This document shows, piece after piece, positions 25,174 to 35,700 of a stretch of 64,000 nucleotides of DNA. The DNA is from Xiphophorus maculatus (lineage: Eukaryota > Chordata > Actinopteri > Cyprinodontiformes > Poeciliidae), in assembly GCF_002775205.1 (NCBI RefSeq), contig NC_036464.1, positions 496,001 through 560,000 on the forward strand, read 5' to 3'. Position 1 is the first letter of the stretch. Each line of letters starts with the position of its first letter. The notes under the pieces were generated by a model that was not told the DNA's origin, did not search any database, and saw only the letters and a program-made list of their open reading frames with translations. Position numbers and translations under genes: made by a program.

Positions 25174-25371
25174 TTACCCCTCCGGGGGTCTTTTTTGTGG
25201 GCTCCAGTGTCCCTTATGTGACAGCAGGCTGACAGGAAACAGGGAAGGAGAGGGGGGAAGACATGCGGCAAATGTCATCGGGTCCGGGAGTCGAACCCGC
25301 GACGGCCGCGTCCAGGACTCAAGGCCTCCAAATACGGGTCGCGGTAACCGCTACGCCACCACAGCACGCCC
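25174..25371 (-). mobile_element. tRNA-derived SINE, copy 2 (inverted), nested in an older repeat
   Basis: Reverse complement of the same SINE: it starts with a T run and ACCCCTCC and ends GGTAACCGCTACGCCACC followed by CACGCCC. It is flanked by CTAACTTTTTTTT at 25161-25173 and 25372-25384, a clean target-site duplication. The surrounding sequence (TTTACTTGACTAAC before, ACTTTACTTGAGTAATTTT after) is one older repeat family also seen near 13560-13660 and 45650-45770, so the SINE inserted into it. Confidence 0.9.
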
Positions 25372-26384
25372 CTAACTTTTTTTTATTACTATTACTTTAG
25401 TGAGTATTTTTACTATGCTGTACTTTCTACTTTACTTGAGTAATTTTATTATGAAGTACTCTTTCTTGAGTAAAATTTCTGTATTTTCTACCCACTGAAT
25501 GAAAAACAAACATGTTTAAACCTAAAATTCACCAGACACAGACAACCTGCAGTTTTTGTTAAAGTTTCATCAGTTTTTAATTGAAAGAAAGTGATTTAGA
25601 AACGCTGTCCTTTTGTTATTTTTTGTTACTTATATAAATTATTGTCATTTTCATCCTTAAACTACCAAAATTCCCACTTAACTTTATATTTTGGTCTGAC
25701 TGATTTTGTAATTTTTAAATATTAAGCGATTGATAGTTTGATCAGTATCTCAGTACTTGAGAAGACTTTTTACCAAATGCTTTTTTTACTCTCGACTAAT
25801 TTCTTGCTACTTTTAATTGGGTACACTTTTTGGCTACTCAGCCCTCCTCTACTTATTAAATGTAATAATAATAAAGTCTTATTTAGGAGAAAACTAATTA
25901 AATGTTCAAAGTGCATCTGGTTTGTTCTGTTTGAATTGATCCAGGCTGTAAAATCTGCCCTAACAGCAGTTTGTTATCTTTTTAAAGAAAATCACACTCC
26001 AGTATGAACAGCTAACAACAATAACACATTGTTGCAGCTTCCGGCAGGTTCATGCTGGACAGGATCTCCAGTTTTACCCTACAATAAACAGCAGCAGTGC
26101 TCTTTAACCCCTCTTACAGCAGGTTGGTGGCTCAAACAGAGGCTACATTTTAAGCTTTATTTAAATTATAGAACAATAATGTGGGGAATTACATCATATA
26201 TGTTGATTTTTATCAACAGCAAAACAATAGCGATGCTTAAATTGTTGTTTAACACTTGTTCTTCTAGTAAATCGCCCTGTTTCTGTTCTTTGTAAGTCCT
26301 TAAGGAAAACAGTTAGCTAACTTCTCCACTTAAACAAGTCAGTTCTAAATAAAACGGAAACAAAAGTCAAGAGAAACATACCCA

Positions 26385-26620
26385 GTAATCCATGTTTCCG
26401 AGTTGAGCTGCCGTTTAAATTCTTCCTCTTTGTTCACTTCTCATGTAAAGCCTGACTGTCTGTCTGCCCCTCAGCTCGCATCTAAATGCTACAGGGAGCC
26501 GCAGCGAGCAGAAAGCTAACCCTGATTCAGGAAGCAGCTTCTGCGCCGTCTGCGCATGTGTAGATCTGACAACGATGCTGATTGGCCTGATTACATAGGA
26601 TCCGGGTGTGAGAGTGATTT
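26385..26620 (-). promoter_or_regulatory. Possible upstream promoter / non-coding first exon of SGPL1
   Basis: Read on the minus strand: an inverted CCAAT motif (CTGATTGGCC on plus, about 26577-26587), a TGCGCA-rich NRF1-like stretch near 26540-26557, then a candidate exon ending in a GTATGT donor just below 26385. This GC-richer island stands out from the AT-rich surroundings and lies 3.7 kb upstream of the SGPL1 start codon. Splicing to an acceptor shortly before the ATG is plausible but unproven. Confidence 0.3.
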
Positions 26621-26929
26621 TTCCGCATGAGATGCAGATCTGAGTTATAAACAACGGGATTGCTAAAGACGTGTTGCATATTGAATTAAACAAGCTGTTA
26701 CGAAAGAGGAAAAGAAACAAACAAGAAAAACAACAGGATGATCTGAAAATAACTTTAATATTTTTCTCAAAGTTCAATTAAATCTATTTTAAATTTTCTA
26801 GTAATCCCACAGGGAAATCAAAGGTTGTTGCACATAATTTTTATGCTTGTATTTATTTATTTGTTGAATATATTTTGTATTGTATTTTATTTTTTATTTA
26901 TTTATTATTTTTCATTTCTATTTATATAA

Positions 26930-27046
26930 TAAAACATCCATTTTCTAACACCCTTGTCCCTAGTGGGGTGGGGAGGTTCTGGTGCCTCTCCAGCTAACGT
27001 TCCTGGCGAGAGGCGGGGTCACCCTGGACAGGTCGCCAGTATGTCG
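26930..27046. repeat. Dispersed fish repeat (TAACACCCTTGTCCCTAGTGG ... GGACAGGTCGCCAGT)
   Basis: A GC-rich block reading CATTTTCTAACACCCTTG, then GCGAGAGGCGGGGTCACC and CTGGACAGGTCGCCAGT. I know this wording as a very common teleost interspersed repeat; class not assigned. Confidence 0.6.
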
Positions 27047-27284
27047 CAGTATAATAAAACACTTTTGTAATATATAATTTTCCTCAAATTAAGCATTATT
27101 AATGCTGATGGCTGTGGACAGGAAGGATTTCCTGTAGAGGTCTGTGTTACAGCAGCGCAGAAGAAGCCTCTGACTGAAGACAATCTGTTTTTCTAAGACA
27201 GTCTCATGAAGACGATGCTCAGGATTACCTTTAATGTTCTTTATTTTATGAAGAGTCTATTTATAATGTTACCGCCTTATCCCA

Positions 27285-27475
27285 AAATGGATTTAATTCA
27301 ATTTGGTGTGAAATTCTACATAAGATACCCCAGAACGACAAACTGAAAAAAGTTAGTTTGAAATTTGTCCTAATTAAATACAAATCGCAAAAAAAAATTC
27401 ACACTAACTTTTTCAATTTACCATTATGGGGTATCTTATGTGGAATTTTATGCCAAAAAATTATTAAATCCATAT
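27285..27475. repeat. Imperfect fold-back repeat (ACATAAGATACCCC arms)
   Basis: The left arm (about 27290-27365) contains GGATTTAATTCAATTT, ACATAAGATACCCC and CTGAAAAAAGTTAG; the right arm (about 27400-27472) contains the reverse complements CTAACTTTTTCAATTTA, GGGGTATCTTATGT and TTATTAAATCC. It is probably a small fold-back or a pair of Tc1-type MITE ends. Confidence 0.65.
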
Positions 27476-30400
27476 ATAAGTATCCAAGTTTTTTTGCACT
27501 CATAACTGAAAAGCCTTCAAAATTTCTTCCGAGTCCATCTGTTGTAAATTCAGTTGATAAAACTTCATTTTTATTGAATCACATCTCCACTCAACAAGAA
27601 ATGTGAAATTAATGGATTTCACATTTAGTCCAAAAGAGCAGAAATCAAGTAATCAATGTGAAAGGAGGTTTGTGTTTAACTCCATGGGGAATTTTAAAAA
27701 ATGTATATTTTTTAAATTAGTGGCTCAAATGTTTGCTTGTGGAGATCCAGAAGGTTAGATATTGCTAAGCACTCCACTATTCAGGACGTATCTTTTTACT
27801 TCCGCTTAATGGCTAACTTTGCATTTTACACAGAATCCTAAGAAAGTATACTGAAGCTAAATTTGTAGTACATAACTTTTATATAAAAATAGATTTTTTT
27901 TTTTACATATTTACTATCCATCTTTAACTTGGATAGTTTCCAACCTAAGTACAAGAAAAAATAGATCTATAACAATATTACTGGAACTTTTGACATTTTG
28001 CAGCTTGACACGAAGAGCTAGCTTAGCAAGGGCATATTAGCAGCTAGTTAGCGCTAGCCTCAACAGCCTTGATCTACAGCGCGAAATTAAGAAAAGTCTA
28101 GACAGAAAAAAGCTTCAAACACGACATTAAAACTGCAATATATAACTTTTATAACAAGTATGTTTTTTTCCATATTTGTTGAAACTGTCAACATGTTGTT
28201 ACAGTTTAACATGAGACAGATAATCTGTGAAAAGATCGATCTCCTCCAACTCCCGCAGAGCTATTATTACCAATCTAATCAAAAACAAACAATCAGAGCC
28301 AAAAGGCGGGTCTTAACGCTGTCAATCAATCTGATGTTCTGTCTGTTAAATGTTTTAATTGCAAAGAAACAACTTACCATTACAGAAAAACCAGTTATCC
28401 GCCGTTATCGGTGGCTATGCTAACTAGCCTTAGCTTTCATAATAGGCTATGCTAGCTGCCGCCAAGAGTACTACTATGTTTTTAAATAAAAGTTACATAA
28501 TGCAGTTTTAGTGTTGGCAATGAGTCAAAATATAAAAATATGTAATGTGATAAAGATATTTTTGGAATCAGAGCCAAAAATATTTTGGAAATTATTATTT
28601 AAATAATAATTTCAGAAATATCAAATATTTAAACCCTTTTGTCCGTTTATTTAGCATAAAATTGACGTTTTCTACCTATTTAACTGGACGCACTAATGAA
28701 CGCATAAACGGGCAATCAAAAACAAATAGAAAGAAACATTTTTCAGCTGTTTGGAGGTGAAAAGAAGCGACTTGCCCCCATTTTGTGCCTTAAGCGTCCA
28801 AACCGTCCAACAAAAAGACGAACCGTCTCCGAGAAGCAGCGATTCCACTGTAATTGGTGTACACTGCCTTCAAAAGCCGCGGTGAGACGCACAATGCGTC
28901 GCCTGTGAAAGGAAACTCCAAAGCACATTAAAAGTGAATTAGTTCTTGTGTAAAGTGCGTTGGGGTCACGCTGGTCACGACGCGCGCACCTCTCCAAAGA
29001 CGCACATGTCTCCAAAGGCGCACTCTATGGTTTCTAAAAGCCAGTCACATTGTTGGGGGTCTCACAAGAGGTGTACATATGGCATCCGGGTTGCAATTAA
29101 ATGTTTTTAAGATGTTTTTCCTCACTTGAAGAAGTTTCCTTTTTCTTCCTCCCAGCAGCTCTTTGGCAGACAGAAGAAGAGGGAGGGGGCCGCATTGAAA
29201 GGCTCCGCTGCTGGTTTGGGATCGACAACAATCTGGTCAGCGAGTTGTTGGACTTTGATTGTCCCCCTCAAAACGTCCTTCAAACAAAAAGCTCAAGACG
29301 AAAATAAAGCCCCACCTGGTTCCTCTGTTTGCTAAAGTAATAATAAATAGATTTGCTTTAATAAATACGCTAAAGGAGCCGCATAAAGCGTAGCGTTAAT
29401 CAGGAGCGTCGGCAGGTATATCACCTGTTCCGCAGCTTGTTCAGTTTATTGTTAAATATTGTTAAATCACTTTCTGCCATTTCCGCAGCAACTGGCCTCT
29501 CGTGTTTGCCCACACTTTGCATAATAAGCGGGACGCCGATCATATAAAAAATCAAGAAGAGACAGACAGGTCCGAACGCACACCTGTCCAAGATATCCGA
29601 ACATGGATTTGGCACAGATGGGTATTTGTAAAGTGGCAGTATTCCGTTTACTTTAGACTTTTTTCCAGCCTTTTTATAACAGTGGGCCACCATCTCCTAT
29701 CGCACAAGTGTATTTGTCCAGTTTATTGAAAGCATATGGTTATCAGAATACCCCCAAAACACATATTTAGACAGAAAGTTAAGTGGAGCTCTTTGTGAGC
29801 TTTTGTCAGTAAATCATGTCCTAGTCAAAGCTCCAACGTTTCCGCTGCTTGTTGTCCACTCCACTAATGTTTAACCTCCGGAAAAAACCATCAAGTCGCG
29901 CCGTAAAGTGCGACGCGCCATCGGGTTGTGGCCAAAATGGGCATGTTTTTGGAGATGTCATGGCGCACAAGCGACTTGCCCCATAAGTGGCCCGTATGGC
30001 CACTTTTACAGTAGAAATTGGGTTTGTTCTATTACGTCACAATAAGTGAGTCTTTGAACTTTGAATCCAAACAGCAGGTTTGGTCAAATCGGATCCGGTT
30101 TACTCTGCAGCTCCGTGCGTAACTGTTTTACTCCTGACGGGAAAAGTTTGCGCTTAAACGCACAAAGCGAATGTTGAACCAAATATGTACGTGGTTAGAA
30201 ACATGATTTTCTCCGGTAAAAGTTAAAATTTTACTCATTCTACACGTTTAATGAAGACAAAATGTTTATAAAATAGTGAAACTCTGGTTTAAAAAGTTGA
30301 AAAAATGATGTATTTTTCACTGGAAACCTGGAAATACGCGTAAAAAAGCACCCAGACACAATTAGGCTGGAAATAAATGTTGTTTTGAAACAATTTCAAA

Positions 30401-30709
30401 TATATTTTTTCTCAATTTTTTCCAGCAGCGGAGCACCTGGAGTTAATTTTTAGCTGATTTATCAAATTTTAAAGAACATTTAATCTGCAGGTGCGATATT
30501 CAGGACGTCATTTTGAGTGCGTAAAAAGTGGAAATCCAGTTGCTCTTTAGTTTAGATAATTTATTCACAACCACAAAGCTGATAAAATGTTTAAAAATAT
30601 ATAAATTCCGACCAGGGATATTTTATGTTATAGATTTGCATCATTTTTTGAAGCATATTATTAAAAAAGCAGTAAAGAATGAGGGGACCGCAGGGGGACG
30701 CGCTGCTCG

Positions 30710-30906
30710 GACGCTGATTGGCCATTTGTCGGCCGCTGTTGATTCAGGCTGCGCAAAAAGATAAGATAAAGGCCATATAAAATGACAAAGATGCGCATCC
30801 ATCCCGCACTGTCAGCTGCACATAAACGGGTCTGACGCCTCAGCGACAGCAGAGGACGGCCGTCTGTCTGTCTGTCTCCGCGTTCCGTCTTCACCTGACC
30901 GCAAAA
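30710..30906 (+). promoter_or_regulatory. NEUROG3 core promoter and non-coding first exon
   Basis: In order: inverted CCAAT box GGACGCTGATTGGCC (30707-30721), a double GATA word AGATAAGATAA (about 30760-30770), TATATAAAA-type TATA box (TATAAAA at 30776-30782), an expected start near 30806, an E-box CAGCTG close by, and a non-coding exon ending at 30906 before GTAAGT. The exon splices to the acceptor TTTGCGCAG at 31063, one base before the coding ATG. Mammalian NEUROG3 also has a 5' UTR exon followed by a single coding exon. Confidence 0.7.
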
Positions 30907-31063
30907 GTAAGTGCAAACAGATCCACCCAGGTGCCTCTTTTTTAGTTTATTTAGATTAAAATTGAAATTTTTTTAAGTGGAAAACTGGAAGTTATTGTTT
31001 GCATGATTGAATCAGTGTGCAAAATGCCTGTTAATGGTATTAAAATGTGTTAATTTGCGCAGG

Positions 31064-31516
31064 ATGTCTTCCAGAGACTATGATGGAAACTCGCCTGGAC
31101 TGCAGCAGCAGCCGCAGCGGAGCAGGACGTGCGACAGAAAAGCGCCAAAAAAGAGCGCAGAGCAGTGCGGACCGCGCGGCAGGCGCAGAATGAAGGCCAA
31201 CGACCGGGAGCGCCACCGGATGCACAACCTGAACTCTGCGCTGGACGCACTGCGGAACATCCTGCCGGCGCTGCCGGAGGACACGAAGCTCACCAAGATA
31301 GAAACGCTGCGCTTCGCCCGCAACTACATCTGGGCGCTGACGGAGACGCTGCGCATGGCGGACCATCACGCAAACCCCGCGGCGTGGGACGCGGGATCTC
31401 CCGCAGAGTCCCGGTGCGCCACCGCTGCTGATGAACTGAGCTGCAAAAGTTTTATTCCTGTCACTATTTATTTCAGGTCGATCCATGGGGAGAAAGTCAT
31501 CAGAAACTCTTGGTAG
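31064..31516 (+). CDS. NEUROG3: Neurogenin-family bHLH transcription factor, best assigned NEUROG3
   Basis: Proneural class-A-partnered bHLH activator; neurogenin 3 drives endocrine-cell fate in pancreas and gut. Single coding exon, 150 residues. The bHLH spans residues about 41-97: basic region [20 protein letters not shown], helix 1 [13 protein letters not shown], loop EDTKLTKIE, helix 2 [20 protein letters not shown], the neurogenin signature. Paralogue choice rests on linkage to SGPL1 and PCBD1 and on the 5' UTR intron. An in-frame ATG at 31007 lies upstream of the acceptor GCGCAG, so it is intronic; 31064 is the first ATG of the spliced message. The protein is short (human 214): 40 residues precede the bHLH and 53 follow, and base composition turns AT-rich after about 31440. 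NEUROG1 or 2 is less likely by position. Confidence 0.85.
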   Translation: MSSRDYDGNSPGLQQQPQRSRTCDRKAPKKSAEQCGPRGRRRMKANDRERHRMHNLNSALDALRNILPALPEDTKLTKIETLRFARNYIWALTETLRMADHHANPAAWDAGSPAESRCATAADELSCKSFIPVTIYFRSIHGEKVIRNSW

Positions 31517-32722
31517 AAACTGATTCTTTAGCTTGAAAATGTCAAACTGTATGGAGCTAAAATATGGCCATAACGTTTGTGCAAAAGACAACAATGAAAC
31601 AGAACATTTTGAAACTGAAAAAAAAAATCTAACTGAAATATATATATGTGTATATATATATTTTTTTAAAGCTGAAAAAAATATTTGAATCTGAAATAGA
31701 TCTGAACCTAAAAAAAGTTCTAAAGCTGGAAAAAAAAAAAAATCTTACAAAATTGAAACAGAAAAAGATTTCAAACGGAAAAAATTATGTGAAACTCAAA
31801 AAAATGTTCAAGTCTTTTTTTAGATTCAAGTTTGTTTTGTTTTTTTAAAATTGGAGCAAATTGTAATTTTTTCTAATTGTTTTTTTTGCTGTAAATTATT
31901 TATGCAAAACCTCTGGTGACATCACAGAAAGTTTAACGGGACTCATCAGAATTATGTTCTGCATATATTTGTATCTTCTTTTTTTATTATTAAATATTTA
32001 ATATTATGACTTACACTTGTTGTCATTTATCAGGTGGGTAGAGTGCGATACTTCATAATAAAATTACAGAAGTAAATTGGCTGTCAGTGATTTCAGATCA
32101 TCTCAATCTGATTAAAATTAAACACAAAACAGTGAGCGATCTGGGGCTAATCAGGACTAATAATGAGCCAGCAGTGTCTAATGGTCTAACATGAATTCCT
32201 CTGATCAGGTTTCTCTGCTCTTTGTTGGCAGTTTCTCTTTCCATTTATCTGGTTTGGTAAAAAGATTAGCAGAAGGTTTAGTTGGGAGGAATTTCAACCA
32301 AAAATGTTCTAAAACTAAACCAGAACCTGCTCAAACTAATACTCCTGATTATGTAAATAAAAACTGAAACATCCGATGGGACTGATCAATGCAGTTCTAA
32401 CATCTTCTGTCAACAATAATCACAAAACAAACAAACGGTTTAAAGCTAAAAGATTTATTTGGCAGTCATGTTCCATCATGCTTTGGGCTGTTTCTGCTGT
32501 ATAAAAATATCTATTCACTGTATAAAAATCCAAGTTTTATTCGGGGTAACTAACACTTGTTTCATGATTTAGAAAAACATACAGAAAAGCAGGACTTGAA
32601 CACAGTTTCATGATCGATATCAGGCTCTGGGGCCAAAATTAATGTGCAAATCGTCGTTTTTCTTTCTTTGTGTCTGAGAGCGGGAGGCGGCGTGCAGTCC
32701 GAGGCCGGCGGGGCGGAGCGCC
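31517..32722. other. Convergent intergenic region NEUROG3-PDLIM1
   Basis: A-rich, low-complexity DNA at about 31615-31860 (CTGAAAAAAA words) gives chance ORFs. The remainder holds the 3' UTRs of both genes; PDLIM1 3' UTR covers at least 32536-32722. No gene or clear mobile element is seen. Confidence 0.55.
32536..32541 (-). terminator. PDLIM1 polyadenylation signal (candidate)
   Basis: TTTATT on plus is AATAAA on minus, 182 bp after the PDLIM1 stop. A second candidate lies near 32455. Confidence 0.5.
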
Positions 32723-35700
32723 CTACTTGGGGAAGACGGTTACGACATCGTAGCCCTCCGGCGGAGTGACGCGCTCCCGAGCGTGCTGCTCGCAGTAAAT
32801 CTGCTCCTCCACGAAGAAATGTCCCTTCTGCTTCAGGTTGACGTCGCAGGCTGTGCAGGTGTAGCACTCAGGGTGGCGAAACTTTTCCCTCAGCTTCACC
32901 ACCATCCCCCTGGCAACACATTCAACAGGATCAGTCGCTCAAAACATACAGAGGACCGGCAAACAAAGAGTTAAAACGAGAAGTTTAAGGTTAAATCGTA
33001 ATTTTACAGAAGTTTATCCCACAAACTGAGTTGAAAAAAAAAACTTGTAATTTTCAGCTTTATCACTTTTTAAAAAACAATCTGCCATAAAACCACAGAT
33101 GCTCCAATCTCCACTTTAATCTCAGCAAGAAAAACTCCATCATAAATAACTTCTACACAAAACTATAATTAGAATTTGATTTAGTAACGAAGCTGTATTT
33201 TTTTAACCAATAAAAGATATAATTAATAGACAGCTCCAGAGTCTAACTGCATTCAGCCACAAGGTGGAGACAAACTTCAGATAAAAGTCCCTTCATTACC
33301 AGCTGACATCCCATAATGAAGTGAGTGTTGGATCAGTAATAAAACCTGCTGCAGCCAAACCCGACTGGATAATGACTAAACCAGTTAGCCATGTGCTAAC
33401 AAGATGTCTGACAAATAAGTGAATCAGGACTTTCATCTTTTTTAAAATCATTGTCCATAAACGAAACATTGATTTGTAAATTATTGATAGTTAACATAAT
33501 GTTTATTTGAAGCTGAATGAAGTGTGAGATAAATTATTGTTCGTTCACATAGATATATACGCTCACATCGGTCTCACTGCGCGTCCAGGTTATATCATAA
33601 ATATAACGACGTAATTATCAGCGGCTATTCTGCTTATTCCTAGAAATACTGAACGTTTTGTTCACTATTGAGCAACAAAAAATTAAAAACTAAATAAAAT
33701 TTGAGGTTTTTGCAATATTACTACAAAAAACTAAATTTTGTAGCCCATTGAGTTCCTTCTGGGCAGAACAATGTGGCTGAAAACGTATCACTGTGTAATC
33801 ATTTCAGTCTATTGATAATTATTGATTAGTTTTTGTTTTAAATATCTGAACTTGCCTGTTTTATCCTCAGTTTTCAATCCACACTGTATATTTTGAAACA
33901 GTTAAATAATACAGTGGCGAAACTTTAAACTGCTGCTGAGCCAGTTACTCAGCAGGTTGTTGCTAGGCAACCAAGGAATGAGTGAGTTGCTAAGTAACCA
34001 AAGTGTGAGTGAATAAGTTGATTCAACAAACTTTTCTGTGCGGTTCTGGATCAGTTTATTCGAGTTACTGAATATTCTACCAGATGAATCATCTATTGAT
34101 ATTGATCATGTGTTTATCGTGATGTATATTTGTTATTGATTTTTTGTCCAGCCCTTCTTTCAACTTGATGTTTTTTGGCCCCCATAGCGACCTCAGTGTG
34201 ACCTTATATAGACTCTAGACCCGTGTGAATACTTACACAATCCCAGAACCACATTTATCGCAGACGGGCAACTTCTCCGTGTTCCCAACAGATGATCCAA
34301 TCTTTGTCGTTGGCGCCTTCACGCTCCTGAAGCCTGACGGTTTGTCCGAGTCGCCTACAAAACGTCGGGAACAAACCGAAATTTATGTTTTCAGACTACG
34401 AAGCCATTAATCTGCACTGAATTCAACTGCAGGTGTTTTGAACATTCTGGTATCTGCACCTGTCTCGAGAATCTCCTGAAGCACCTTGAAGGAAGCGGAC
34501 TGCCGCGGCGGCTCGTCGGATTCCTGGTTTTCTTGGAGCATCTTGTAGACCTCCGAGTCCGATGGTAATGCTGGTCGCTTTCCCGGTGCCGCCGGCTCTG
34601 ACAACGCTCTAAAAAACCGGGAAAAACTCAACATTAGCATCAAAACTGTTCAAACAAGTCTTTGTTGATCACAGAGCATTTGTTAAGATACTTAGGAGAC
34701 GCGGTACCAACACAACGGACGATACTTTTCTTTATGACAGAACAGGAAATGCATTTTATGGAAGCAGAGTGTGGCAGGAAGTCCTTTTACACACAACAAA
34801 ATAAAAGTGCCAAATGATTACTGTGGAATAAATGTGTAGTCGCTTCAAGACAAAAAGGACAACTCAAAGGTTTTTTAACATGGCCACACTGGAAAACTGA
34901 AAAATCAGGACGATGAACAAAGTAATGAGGAATCATCAAATTAGGAGCGGGGAACGCCACGGAGCGGGGAACGCCACAAAAGACTGGCAGTTCGAACTGC
35001 AGCCATGACAGAATCATGAAGCAAAAAGTTTGAGACTTCATCTGGAGAACAAAAATACTCCAGGAAACTCCAAGGTAGATCTGAAAGCACTTCTGATTTT
35101 ATTTAAAATATGTTGTTTCTTGCAAAAATAGACAACTGATAATTTCTTACAACTTAAATGTAAAATGAAAGTAAATTTTATCCTACAAGTAAAAAAAAAA
35201 AAAACTTTCCTGTCGCATTTCACAAAAAACATCATATTCCACATATACACACAGCAGAACCACAGGCTGATCTCCTCCGTGCTATGCCGCATTGATGCAG
35301 TAATTCAAGCAAAAGGAGCCCAAACCAAGAAAAGACGGTTCAGATCATGGACCTGATATGTGGCCTCGCTTGTCTGTATTAGAGAATCCAGAAGAAAAAA
35401 GAAAAGGCAGATTCTGACTTTTTTTCTTGTCAGTGGCCCCCAATGCTCTTCGTCTGGATAATCAGTTTTCTTTAACTTTCCAATAGTATTTTGATGCATA
35501 AATCTGCACTAATAAACCACACAAACTTGATTGGGTTCTGACGGACGTTTAATCAGAACTCACTTGCTGTTGGGCTCGTTCGCCACCGTCTTCACCTCGT
35601 CCACGGCGGAGTTAAAGTCCTTGATGTTGTCAGACGAGTAGAGACCAGACGGACTGTTGTACTGGTTAGTCACCACCTTTGGGCCAAAACCAGCAAACGG

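Larger units (their letters stand above)
22649..30709. other. Intergenic region between SGPL1 and NEUROG3 5' ends
   Basis: No protein-coding exon could be supported. It holds SINE copies (23325 and 25174), a SINE-interrupted older repeat rich in TTACTTGAGTAA (about 25135-25500), a dispersed repeat at 26930-27046, a fold-back at 27285-27475, a GCTAGC-rich repeat at 28010-28240, and CpG-rich stretches at about 28740-29050 and 29820-30010 that share words (AGCGACTTGCCCC) and may be repeats or regulatory DNA. A possible upstream SGPL1 promoter lies near 26385-26620. Confidence 0.5.

Noticed and set aside
31007-31063. Upstream in-frame ATG of NEUROG3
   Set aside because: It lies in the 5' intron, upstream of the acceptor GCGCAG at 31063, so it is not in the spliced message.
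31040-31594. 184-residue minus-strand ORF over NEUROG3, and other antisense or +1-frame ORFs there
   Set aside because: Shadows of the GC-rich bHLH coding exon; they show no family resemblance while the plus-strand frame gives a perfect neurogenin bHLH.
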